Source: Pseudomonas sp. GOM7 (GTDB taxonomy: Bacteria > Pseudomonadota > Gammaproteobacteria > Pseudomonadales > Pseudomonadaceae). From it: a stretch of 64,000 bases of DNA. Shown here in pieces: positions 8,878 through 17,224 of this stretch; within the stretch, counting starts at the first letter, position 1, and each line of letters begins with the position of its first letter. The stretch is taken from NCBI RefSeq assembly GCF_026723825.1, contig NZ_CP113519.1, positions 4,650,001 to 4,714,000 of the forward strand. Reading direction: 5' to 3'. Position numbers and translations under genes: made by a program. The notes beneath the pieces are model-generated. The model saw nothing but the letters and a program-made list of their open reading frames with translations, was not told where the DNA came from and made no database searches.

Positions 8878-9909
8878 ATGGCCAAACGCCAACTCAACCG
8901 CCGCCAGAGCTGGCGCATCGAAAAAATCCAGGGCGAGCGCGCCGCCCGCGCGGCCAAGCGCGAATCTCGTGCCGTCGAAGCCTTGGAAGGCGGCGATCTG
9001 GGTCCCGAGCAGACCGGCCTGGTAATCGCCCACTTCGGCGTACAGGTGGAAGTCGAAGCGCTGCAGGGCGAAAGCAGCGGTCAGGTGTTTCGCTGCCACC
9101 TGCGCGCCAACCTGCCAACCCTGGTGACCGGCGATCAGGTGGTCTGGCGCCCAGGCAACCAGGGTGACGGTGTGATCGTCGCGCAACTGCCGAGAAACAG
9201 CGAGCTGTGCCGCCCAGACATGCGCGGCCACCTCAAGCCGGTGGCGGCCAACGTCGACCAGATCGTCATCGTCTTCGCGCCCCTGCCCGAACCCCATGCC
9301 AACCTGATCGACCGCTACCTGGTGGCCGCCGAGCATGCCGGCATCCAACCCCTGCTGCTGCTGAACAAGGCCGACCTGATCGACGCTGGCAACAGCGAGG
9401 TGCTCGGCGCCCTGCTCGAAGTCTATCGCGAGCTGGACTATCCGCTGCTGGAGGTGTCGGCACGCCAGGGCGGGGGCATGGAGCGACTGCAGGAGCGCCT
9501 GAACGGCCATGTCAGTGTCTTCGTCGGCCAGTCCGGTGTCGGCAAGTCTTCGCTGGTCAACAGCCTGCTGCCGGGCGTCGATACCCGAGTCGGTGCATTG
9601 TCGGAGCTGACCGGCAAGGGAACGCACACCACCACCACGGCGCGCCTGTTCCACTTCCCTGGCGGCGGCCAATTGATCGACTCGCCCGGCATCCGCGAAT
9701 TCGGCCTGGGGCATGTCAGCCGTGACGACGTGGAAGCGGGCTTCATCGAGTTCCACGAACTGCTCGGGCGCTGCCGCTTCCGCGACTGCAAGCATGACCG
9801 CGAACCGGGCTGCGCCCTGCTGCAGGCCCTGGAGGATGGGCGCATCAAGCCGCAGCGCATGGCCAGCTACCGGCACATCATCGCCAGCCTGCCACAGGAC
9901 GATTACTGA
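8878..9909 (+). CDS. rsgA: Ribosome small subunit-dependent GTPase RsgA
   Basis: Circularly permuted GTPase that checks late maturation of the 30S subunit. 343 aa starting MAKRQLNRRQSW. An OB-fold (about 40-110) precedes the permuted G-domain, whose motifs appear in the order G4 (LLNKADLID), G1 (VGQSGVGKSSLVN), G3 (LIDSPGIREF). A C-terminal zinc-binding set CRFRDCKHDREPGCAL follows. The open frame extends far upstream, but the basic N-terminus above is the family start. It is convergent with motB, overlapping by seven bases. Confidence 0.95.
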   Translation: MAKRQLNRRQSWRIEKIQGERAARAAKRESRAVEALEGGDLGPEQTGLVIAHFGVQVEVEALQGESSGQVFRCHLRANLPTLVTGDQVVWRPGNQGDGVIVAQLPRNSELCRPDMRGHLKPVAANVDQIVIVFAPLPEPHANLIDRYLVAAEHAGIQPLLLLNKADLIDAGNSEVLGALLEVYRELDYPLLEVSARQGGGMERLQERLNGHVSVFVGQSGVGKSSLVNSLLPGVDTRVGALSELTGKGTHTTTTARLFHFPGGGQLIDSPGIREFGLGHVSRDDVEAGFIEFHELLGRCRFRDCKHDREPGCALLQALEDGRIKPQRMASYRHIIASLPQDDY

Positions 9910-10934
9910 CGGTTGAGCTGGTCGAGCGAGGTGCCGCCGCTGTCGAAGATGTTCAGACGCTGACGTAGCTGGTCGGCGGGCAATGCGTCAGTCTCGGGGG
10001 TGCCCTTGGCACCACTGTCCGGCGCACTGCCAGGCGTTCCTGCTGGCGCCGCTCCCTCTTGTGCAGGCGCGGCCTCACTGCCCTGCTCACCCTCGATATC
10101 GCGCTGGGCACGCTTGGTCAGAACGACGATATCGATGCGCCGATTGACCGGATTGAACGGATCTTCACGGTCGAACAGCGCCGACGAGGCATAGCCCACC
10201 ACCCGTGCCACCTGCTCGTCCGGGTAGCCACCGGCGACCAGAGTACGCCGCGCTGCATTGGCGCGGTTGGCCGACAGCTCCCAGTTGCCGAAGTCGCCGC
10301 GCCCAACGAAGGGCTTGGCATCGGTATGGCCGCTGATGCTGATCTTGTTCGGCACGGCCTTGATGGTGTCGGCCATGGCCAGCAGGATGTCCTCGAAGTA
10401 GGGTTGCAGCTCGGCACTGCCAAGGGCGAACATCGGCCGGTTCGCGGCATCCATGATCTGGATGCGCAGGCCATCCTGAGTGATCTCGAACAGGATCTGA
10501 TCCTTGAAGCGCTGCAGCTCGGGGTTTTCCTCCACCTTGTTCTGCAACTCCTGCAGCAGCAGCTCCAGACGCTCACGCTCCATCTTGTCGGCCAGGGTCT
10601 CGATCTGATCGGCGCTGACACTGGTTTCGTCCGGCTGACTCTCCGGCGTTTCCGAGACATCCGGGTTGAGGGTGCGCTCGGGTGCCGGCGTCGGCGTGCC
10701 ACCCAGGTCGATGGCGTAGGGGCTGGCACTTTCGGTGAAGCCGATGGGATCCTGGAAATAACCGGAGATGGCCTTCTTCTGCTCGGGGGTGGCCGAGGTC
10801 ATCAGCCACATCACCAGGAAGAACGCCATCATGGCGGTGGCGAAGTCGGCGAAGGCGATCTTCCAGGCACCACCATGGTGCCCGCCCGCGGTCTTCTTGA
10901 CCCGCTTGACGATGATGGGTTGGTTGTTCTCCAT
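9903..10934 (-). CDS. motB: Flagellar motor stator protein MotB
   Basis: Stator subunit that anchors MotA to peptidoglycan and carries the proton-binding Asp. 343 aa. The single membrane helix IAFADFATAMMAFFLVMWLM (about residues 27-46) holds that Asp in ADFATA. The OmpA-like domain (about 160-300) shows ISGHTDAKPF and NWELSANRANAARR, which contact peptidoglycan. The C-terminal tail (about 300-343) is acidic, glycine- and proline-rich. It lies three bases downstream of motA and the two must be co-transcribed. This is the PA4953-type stator pair (MotAB), located away from the main flagellar cluster. Confidence 0.95.
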   Translation of the reverse strand: MENNQPIIVKRVKKTAGGHHGGAWKIAFADFATAMMAFFLVMWLMTSATPEQKKAISGYFQDPIGFTESASPYAIDLGGTPTPAPERTLNPDVSETPESQPDETSVSADQIETLADKMERERLELLLQELQNKVEENPELQRFKDQILFEITQDGLRIQIMDAANRPMFALGSAELQPYFEDILLAMADTIKAVPNKISISGHTDAKPFVGRGDFGNWELSANRANAARRTLVAGGYPDEQVARVVGYASSALFDREDPFNPVNRRIDIVVLTKRAQRDIEGEQGSEAAPAQEGAAPAGTPGSAPDSGAKGTPETDALPADQLRQRLNIFDSGGTSLDQLNRQ

Positions 10935-10937
10935 CGC

Positions 10938-11789
10938 TTAGCTGCCGCGCATGGCCTGCTCGAGCTCGCTGAAGCTCGGGCGATGGGCCGGGTACAGCAC
11001 CTTGCGACCGAACTCCACGGCCAGCGTCGGCGGCATGCCGGAAGCAGAAGCGACCAGGCTCGCCTTGATCGCCTCGTAGAGATTCACCTCTTCCTTGGCA
11101 TCGTGCTCGAGCGCGTTGGATAGCGGCCCGAAGAAACCGTAGGAGGCAAGAATGCCGAGGAAGGTCCCCACCAGTGCCGTACCCACCTTCTCACCGATCT
11201 GCGCGTTGTCCGCCTCGGCCAGGATCGACATGGTAATCACGATACCCAGTACCGCCGCCACGATACCCATGGCCGGCATACCGTCGGCCACCTTGGCCAC
11301 AGCATGGGCCGGGTGTTCCAGTTCTTCCTTGAGGCTGGCCAGCTCCATGTCGAACAGCCCCTCCAGCTCGTGCGGCGCCATGTTGCCGGACGACATGATG
11401 CGCAGGTAATCGCAGATGAACGCGGTCATGCGCGCATCCTTGATCACCCCGGGGTACTTGCTGAAGATCGCGCTGGCGTTGGGATCCTCGATATCGGCCT
11501 CGATGGCCATCATGCCTTCGCGTCGGCTCTTGTTGAGAATCTCGTAGAGCAGCTTGAGCACTTCAAGGTAATAGGTATGGGTGAAGCGGGTGCCGAACAT
11601 GCTCAGGGATTTCTTGAACACCAACATGAACATGTTGCCCGGGTTGGACTGCAGGAACGCCCCTAGTGCCGCACCGCCGATGATCAGAACCTCGAAAGGG
11701 TGGATCAATGCCATGAACTTCCCGCCCGAAAGTATGAAGCCACCGAGCACGCAGCCAAAAACGACAATGATGCCTATGATTTTTACCAT
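10938..11789 (-). CDS. motA: Flagellar motor stator protein MotA
   Basis: Proton-channel stator subunit with four membrane helices; 283 aa. The start MVKIIGIIVVFGCVLGG is the family N-terminus. Further sequence includes VLIIGGAALGAFLQ (second helix), the large cytoplasmic loop with RREGMMAIE and DYLRIMSSGNM, and the last two helices GMPAMGIVAAVLGIVITM and ALVGTFLGILASYGFFGPL, with the conserved prolines. The open frame extends to a TTG at 11834, but ATG 11789 matches known MotA proteins even though the ribosome-binding site is weak. A sigma-28 type promoter lies 55-81 bases upstream. Confidence 0.95.
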   Translation of the reverse strand: MVKIIGIIVVFGCVLGGFILSGGKFMALIHPFEVLIIGGAALGAFLQSNPGNMFMLVFKKSLSMFGTRFTHTYYLEVLKLLYEILNKSRREGMMAIEADIEDPNASAIFSKYPGVIKDARMTAFICDYLRIMSSGNMAPHELEGLFDMELASLKEELEHPAHAVAKVADGMPAMGIVAAVLGIVITMSILAEADNAQIGEKVGTALVGTFLGILASYGFFGPLSNALEHDAKEEVNLYEAIKASLVASASGMPPTLAVEFGRKVLYPAHRPSFSELEQAMRGS

Positions 11790-11843
11790 GGAATAAACGC
11801 TTGCAGAGCCTAGTGGATGGGTTATTGAAAACAACCCTTCTAA

Positions 11844-11870
11844 TTATCGGAACTTATACGCCAGACTATA
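11844..11870 (-). promoter_or_regulatory. Sigma-28 (FliA) type promoter of motAB
   Basis: Read leftward, TATAGTCT (11870-11863), an 11-base spacer and TCCGATAA (11851-11844) fit the FliA consensus TAAAGTTT-N11-GCCGATAA closely. The predicted start is about 45 bases before motA. Motility late genes are normally under this sigma factor. Confidence 0.65.
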
Positions 11871-11909
11871 GCCAGTTAAGGTCAAAAGCCAGTTTGGCTC
11901 ACGTTGAAG

Positions 11910-13433
11910 ATGCCGACCCCCAAACCCATGCCGCGCAGTCTCGATGCCTGGTTGCAGCTACTGGGCCCTTTACGCCTGCCTCTCGAGCAGACGCAGCATG
12001 CGCATCTTTGCCGCACCCTGGCCGACAGCCGCAAGACCTGGCGCGACATGGCCGACCAGATAGAGCTTAGCCCAACCTTCGCGCTGCAAATATTGCGTGA
12101 GGCCAACCAGTCCGGCGGCAGCCTGAGCGAGCCGGCCGACAGCCTGGAAGCCGCCCTCGCCCGCCTGGGCCTTGCACGCTGCGAAAACCTGCTCAAGCAG
12201 ACGCCTTCGATACCGGAAGCGGAAATTCCCCAGTCCCTGCGCCAGATCCTGCTGATCAGCCAGCATGCCAGCCAACAGGCGCGCGGCCTGTTCGGCACGC
12301 GCCTGGCCCGCTTGTGGAATGAGCTGCATGGTTGCAGCCTGCTGTTTCTCGCACCGCTGTGGCCCCTGCTCAACAGCTACCCACAACTGTTCAACACCTG
12401 GGAGCAGCGCGTGCTGGTCAAGGGCGAGCCGGCCAACAAGGTCGAACATGAACTTCTGGGTGTTTCGCTGATCCAGCTCTGCTTGAAACTGGCCGAGCGC
12501 TGGCGCCTGCCGGAATGGATCGTGCGCAGCTACCAGCTACTGGCCCGCGATCGCCGGCAACTGGTCAAGGCGCTGCATATCGCCCGTGACAACGAACATC
12601 CTCTGCATCAGCAGCAGATGCTCGACGCCGACATTCCTCTGCGCCACTGGCTGACCCAGCCCAGCAATTGCGTATTGCTGGCCAACGGCCTGGCCGTGTC
12701 GGCGCACCATGCCTGGAATACCGACCACTGCCTGCGCTGGCAACGCCTGGTCGGGCTCTATCTGCAGATACCGCTGAGCGACGTGCAACAGCAGGTGCAC
12801 CAGCAGGCAGTCAGTAGCGCCAGAACCGGGCACGATCCCAGCCTCTGGCACCCGGCACAAGCACTGCTGTGGCCCTGGCAGGCACGCCATCTGGTGTCCG
12901 CCGAGCCGCGCGCGGGCGCGGCCAAGCAGGCCGTGCCCGAGGTCTGGCGCCAGCAGTGCATGCGCCTGATTCGCGAGCCCAGCGACTTCAGCAACTCGCA
13001 ACAATTGATCACCTGCGCTCGCGATGCCCTCCAGGCCTGTGGTCTGCAGCGCATCCTGCTACTGCTTGCCGACCGCCAACATACGCGCCTGCAAGCGCAA
13101 CAGAGCGCTGGCCTGGGCAAGGCCGCACAAGGGCTCAACCTCGACCCGGCCAAGAGCCATATCCTGCGCCGCCTGCTCAGCCAGCCAGGGCAGTTGCGCC
13201 TGACCCCGGACAATGCCGCGCAGTATTCGGCCCTGCTGCCAGGCGAACTCAAGGCGCTGTTCGTGGGCGAGCACCTGCTGCTGCGCTCACTTGCCAACAA
13301 TGGTCGAGTGGTCATGCTGCTGCTCGCCGACCAGGGCGGGCAGCCGTTCACCGAGAGCGGCCTGCAGGCCTTTGCCAAAACGGCGCAATGCATCGAGCGC
13401 GCCCTGAGCAACTTCAGCAAACGCTCACGCTGA
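11910..13433 (+). CDS. HDOD-domain signalling protein
   Basis: 507 aa. The N-terminal half resembles an HDOD domain (an HD-related fold without reliable catalytic residues), with the FALQILREANQSGG helix-loop near residues 50-63 and LARLGLARCENLL near 85. The C-terminal part (about 340-505) may be a GAF-like sensor segment. The position between motA and rhdA matches PA4955. HDOD proteins regulate motility or stress responses in several proteobacteria, but the role of this one is unknown. ATG 11910 was chosen; a TTG two codons earlier is possible. It is divergent from motA, so the two share a 120-base control region. Confidence 0.75.
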   Translation: MPTPKPMPRSLDAWLQLLGPLRLPLEQTQHAHLCRTLADSRKTWRDMADQIELSPTFALQILREANQSGGSLSEPADSLEAALARLGLARCENLLKQTPSIPEAEIPQSLRQILLISQHASQQARGLFGTRLARLWNELHGCSLLFLAPLWPLLNSYPQLFNTWEQRVLVKGEPANKVEHELLGVSLIQLCLKLAERWRLPEWIVRSYQLLARDRRQLVKALHIARDNEHPLHQQQMLDADIPLRHWLTQPSNCVLLANGLAVSAHHAWNTDHCLRWQRLVGLYLQIPLSDVQQQVHQQAVSSARTGHDPSLWHPAQALLWPWQARHLVSAEPRAGAAKQAVPEVWRQQCMRLIREPSDFSNSQQLITCARDALQACGLQRILLLLADRQHTRLQAQQSAGLGKAAQGLNLDPAKSHILRRLLSQPGQLRLTPDNAAQYSALLPGELKALFVGEHLLLRSLANNGRVVMLLLADQGGQPFTESGLQAFAKTAQCIERALSNFSKRSR

Positions 13434-13498
13434 GGGCAAAGCCACAAGCCTGGCGACCTTTCCGCTACAATCGGCCTCTTTCCATTGCGGGAGGCCCC

Positions 13499-14314
13499 AT
13501 GTCCCCCTTCGCCGATCTGCCGCTGGTCATAGAGCCCGCCGAGCTCGCCGCACGCCTGGATGCGGACGACTTGATACTGGTCGATCTCAGCAGCGCTGCA
13601 CGCTATGCCGAAGGGCATATTCCCGGCGCGCGCTGGGTCGATAGCAAGCGCACCCAGCTCGGCCAGCCCCCGGCGCCTGGGCTACTCCCGGAGTTGCCGC
13701 AGTTGCAAGCGCTGTTCAGCGAGCTGGGCCATCGTCCGGATGCCACCTACGTGGTGTACGACGATGAAGGCGGCGGCTGGGCCGGCCGCTTCATCTGGCT
13801 GCTGGACGTCATCGGTCATCCCCGCCAGCACTTTCTCAACGGTGGCTTGCGCGCCTGGATCGGCGAAGGCCGCCCGCTCAGCCAGAGCGTGCCAGAGCCG
13901 GGCGACAGCCCCGTGCAGTTGAGCCTGAGCGAAGCCCCGACCGCCACGCGCGACTACCTGCAAGCACGCCTGGGCGCATCCGACCTGGCCATCTGGGATG
14001 CGCGCAGCGCCGAGGAATACCGCGGCGAAAAGCTCAACTCGGCAAGGGGCGGGCATGTTCCAGGCGCAATCAACTTCGAGTGGACAGCCGGCATGGATGG
14101 CCAGCGTGATCTGCGCATCCGCACGGACATGGCCGAGGTGCTCGACGCACTCGGCATCACGCCAGACAAGGAAGTGATCACCCACTGTCAGACCCACCGC
14201 CGCTCCGGCTTCACCTATGTGGTCGCCAAGGCGCTCGGTTATCCACGAGTCAAGGCCTATGCCGGCTCATGGTCGGAATGGGGCAACCTGCCCAATACGC
14301 CGATCGAACGCTGA
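13499..14314 (+). CDS. rhdA: Thiosulfate sulfurtransferase (tandem rhodanese) RhdA
   Basis: Transfers sulfane sulfur from thiosulfate to cyanide or other thiophilic acceptors. 271 aa with two rhodanese domains: an inactive N-terminal one (about 10-125) and a catalytic C-terminal one (about 145-265). The active loop HCQTHRRSG (about residues 228-236) carries the nucleophilic Cys and resembles the CQTHHRS loop of Azotobacter RhdA. The ATG is preceded by GGGAGG. psd follows 17 bases downstream, as in PAO1 (PA4956-PA4957). Confidence 0.92.
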   Translation: MSPFADLPLVIEPAELAARLDADDLILVDLSSAARYAEGHIPGARWVDSKRTQLGQPPAPGLLPELPQLQALFSELGHRPDATYVVYDDEGGGWAGRFIWLLDVIGHPRQHFLNGGLRAWIGEGRPLSQSVPEPGDSPVQLSLSEAPTATRDYLQARLGASDLAIWDARSAEEYRGEKLNSARGGHVPGAINFEWTAGMDGQRDLRIRTDMAEVLDALGITPDKEVITHCQTHRRSGFTYVVAKALGYPRVKAYAGSWSEWGNLPNTPIER

Positions 14315-14331
14315 ACCTTCAAGGACACACG

Positions 14332-15198
14332 ATGAAACAACGCCTGTTTATTCTCAGCCAGTACCTGCTGCCTCATCACCTGCTCTCGCGCCTGATCGGC
14401 TGCGTGGCCGAATGCCGCATCGGCTGGTTGAAGAATCCGCTGATCGACTGGTTCGCCAAGCAGTACCGCGTCGACATGAGCGAGGCCCAGGTCGAAGACC
14501 TGCATGCCTACGAGCATTTCAACGCCTTCTTCACCCGTGCTCTGAAAGAGGGTGCGCGCCCACTGGACGAGACGCCGGGGGCCATTCTCTGCCCCGCCGA
14601 TGGCGCCATCAGCCAGCTCGGCGCCATCGAGCACGGCCGACTCTTCCAAGCCAAGGGGCACAGTTTCAGCGCCGTGGAACTGCTCGGTGGCGACACCGAG
14701 CGCGCCGCGCCCTTCATGGGCGGCCAGTTCGCCACCGTCTACCTCTCGCCCAAGGATTACCACCGCGTGCATATGCCGCTGGCCGGCACGCTGAGGGAAA
14801 TGGTCTACGTGCCGGGGCGCCTGTTCTCGGTCAACCAGACCACGGCAGAGAACGTGCCCGAGCTGTTCGCCCGCAACGAGCGCGTGGTCTGCCTGTTCGA
14901 CACCGAGCGCGGGCCGATGGCCGTGGTGCTGGTGGGCGCGATGATCGTCGCCAGCATCGAAACCGTCTGGGCCGGCCTGGTCACGCCGCCCAAGCGTGAA
15001 CTCAGGAGCACCCGTTACGACGCCGAGGCACGCGCCCCGATCGAGCTGGCCAAGGGGGCCGAGCTGGGTCGTTTCAAACTCGGCTCCACCGCCATCGTCC
15101 TGTTCGGCCCGCAGCAGGTGCAGTGGGCCGAGGCCCTGGGCGCCGGCAGCAACGTGCGCATGGGGCAATTGCTGGGCCAGGCACACGATGCTACCTGA
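14332..15198 (+). CDS. psd: Phosphatidylserine decarboxylase proenzyme
   Basis: Inner-membrane enzyme that makes phosphatidylethanolamine from phosphatidylserine. 288 aa. The pyruvoyl-forming self-cleavage site is the LGST motif in FKLGSTAIVLF (about residues 246-256); the serine becomes the pyruvoyl group. The catalytic-triad elements CPADGAISQ and YHRVHMPLAG are present. AAGGA lies seven bases before the ATG. It probably shares a transcript with rhdA. Confidence 0.95.
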   Translation: MKQRLFILSQYLLPHHLLSRLIGCVAECRIGWLKNPLIDWFAKQYRVDMSEAQVEDLHAYEHFNAFFTRALKEGARPLDETPGAILCPADGAISQLGAIEHGRLFQAKGHSFSAVELLGGDTERAAPFMGGQFATVYLSPKDYHRVHMPLAGTLREMVYVPGRLFSVNQTTAENVPELFARNERVVCLFDTERGPMAVVLVGAMIVASIETVWAGLVTPPKRELRSTRYDAEARAPIELAKGAELGRFKLGSTAIVLFGPQQVQWAEALGAGSNVRMGQLLGQAHDAT

Positions 15199-15357
15199 CG
15201 ACACGGCATCTGCACCGGGCAATCCAGCGTCAGCCCGTCACCCACCCCGGGTATGGGCTGCCATGAGCGACAGATGCTGCTAGAGTGCAGGAAAACATGA
15301 GGTCGATGAACCTCGAAGCCGCTCGCCTTTTTCAGTGGCCTGGAGCATCCAAGCTTT

Positions 15358-17160
15358 ATGGATAGACAGAGTCCTCACCTGCTTTCATTACGCGTGCCAA
15401 CCCCAAGCAAAGAGCGCTTGGGGTTCTGCGACGGGACACCGCGTGACCTGAAACGCTGGATCGCTGGTCTACCCAAGGCCAACATCGGTGAAACGGCACG
15501 CCAGCTCTATCAGAGCCTGGTGGAGATCAACCAGCTCCTGACGCCTTCCGAGAACCGCCTGCAATTGCTGGAACTGCTGCGACCGGAAATCTACTTCGTC
15601 TGCCAGCATCTGGAACGCCACTTCCTCAACCAGGCCATCGTCCTCGACGAGCGCCCACGCAAGGTGGCCAACCTGTGCCAGGCCCTGCAGAATCACCTGG
15701 CCATCGGTTACAAACTGATCATCACCCGCACCATCAATCGTAGCGGCAAGGATCGTGAACAACTGCTGGCCGTGGCCCTGCAGCGCGCCATGCACAGCCT
15801 GTACAGCCCACTGATCCGCGCCAGCCAGCTCTATTGCCCGGTGCCGGAGGGGCTGTGGCTGGAGCTGCACCTGCTCTATCAGATCGCGGTCGAGCAACGC
15901 ATGCAGAACCTGGTCATCCGCGACCCACTGGCACGCCAGACGCAAGGTCTGAGCACGCAGCAGACCTACAGCATGGCCCTGCTGCTGGGCTGCGCGCGCA
16001 CCAACCAGATGCGCCAGAGCGGCATCGCCCGCCTGGCCGAAGCGCTGGAGCCCTGGAGCGCACTGGTACGCCTGCAACCTGGCGATCACCCCAGCAGCCT
16101 GTTCGTGCTGGCGCCACAGGTCGACGGTCCGCCGCGTTACAAATCGCTGTATCAGAGTAGCGAGCTGCCCAAGCTGCTGGGCATCGATCCGCAGCCGCTG
16201 GTCGACACCATCAAGGATTACCTGACGCAACCGGAAGAGGAGCGCAAGAAATCGCTCCTGCCAATGCCCGAGGGTATCAGCCTGGATCTGCTGCAACATG
16301 TCGCAGCCGCCTGGGGCGATATCGCCGAGCGTACCTTCCAGCGCACGCCAGGCCAGGGCACCCTGACGCTGTGCATCGGCATGACCGCCCTGCACTTCTT
16401 CCTTTCCGGGCAGCGCTCGTTCGCCGAACTGCTCAGGCGCCCGGTGGAAGTCGGTGCTGCCGTGTTCAAGCCCAGTACGGGCGAGCCGGATATCTGGTCG
16501 AATGCCTTCGATGCCCAACGCACGGCCAGCGAAGAGATTCACTTCGAGGAAATCCAGTACAGCAAGACCACCCCAGGCGAGCAGGAACCCGCAGCCAGCG
16601 TCGAGGAAAGCTATCCCACCTACCCGCTGCTGATCGTCAACCACAGCCCGGGCGGCTACTGCCTGTCCTGGGTCAAGGACGTGCCCAGCCAGCTTCAGGC
16701 TGGCGAGTTGCTCGGCGTCCAGGACAACCCCAGCCAGGGCTGGAGTGTGGCCATCGTGCGCTGGATTCGTCAGGTGCGTGGCGGCGGCACGCAAATGGGC
16801 ATCGAGCTGATCGCGCCGCACGCGCAACCTTGCGGCCTGCAATTGCTGCGCAAGACCGAGCAGAACAGCCAGTACCTGCGTGCCTTGCTGCTGCCGGAGA
16901 TCGCGGCCATTTCCCGCCCGGCCAGCCTGATCACACCCCGCCTGCCCTTCCAGGAAGGCAGCAAGGTGCTGATCAACAACCAGGGCGTGGAGCATCGCGC
17001 CACGTTGACACGGCGCCAGCTCAGCACCGGCAGTTTCAGCCAGTTCGAGTACCACCGCGCCAACCAGGAAGAGGTCACGGGCGGGACTCCCGTCACAGCC
17101 TCGCAAAGCCAGAAGCCTGCTGGAGAGGAAGATTTTGACTCGCTCTGGAAGTCGCTGTAG
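15358..17160 (+). CDS. PilZ-like protein upstream of fimX
   Basis: 600 aa, equivalent by position to PA4958. The first 400 residues are mostly helical and I recognise no enzyme in them. At about 425-500 the segment LLIVNHSPGGYCLSWVKD followed by RWIRQVRGGGTQMGIELI resembles a PilZ beta-barrel (N-x-S-x-GG and a late G-[IV]-[EQ] strand). The Arg-rich c-di-GMP-binding motif at its start is not obvious, so ligand binding is uncertain. The next gene is fimX, so a role in type IV pilus or surface signalling is plausible. The 159-base gap before it contains no gene. Confidence 0.7.
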   Translation: MDRQSPHLLSLRVPTPSKERLGFCDGTPRDLKRWIAGLPKANIGETARQLYQSLVEINQLLTPSENRLQLLELLRPEIYFVCQHLERHFLNQAIVLDERPRKVANLCQALQNHLAIGYKLIITRTINRSGKDREQLLAVALQRAMHSLYSPLIRASQLYCPVPEGLWLELHLLYQIAVEQRMQNLVIRDPLARQTQGLSTQQTYSMALLLGCARTNQMRQSGIARLAEALEPWSALVRLQPGDHPSSLFVLAPQVDGPPRYKSLYQSSELPKLLGIDPQPLVDTIKDYLTQPEEERKKSLLPMPEGISLDLLQHVAAAWGDIAERTFQRTPGQGTLTLCIGMTALHFFLSGQRSFAELLRRPVEVGAAVFKPSTGEPDIWSNAFDAQRTASEEIHFEEIQYSKTTPGEQEPAASVEESYPTYPLLIVNHSPGGYCLSWVKDVPSQLQAGELLGVQDNPSQGWSVAIVRWIRQVRGGGTQMGIELIAPHAQPCGLQLLRKTEQNSQYLRALLLPEIAAISRPASLITPRLPFQEGSKVLINNQGVEHRATLTRRQLSTGSFSQFEYHRANQEEVTGGTPVTASQSQKPAGEEDFDSLWKSL

Positions 17161-17224
17161 GCTGCCGAAACTTCACCATTCGTCGCCTTTTCGCGCCCGT
17201 TCGGCGCGGTATTGACCCTCCCCT

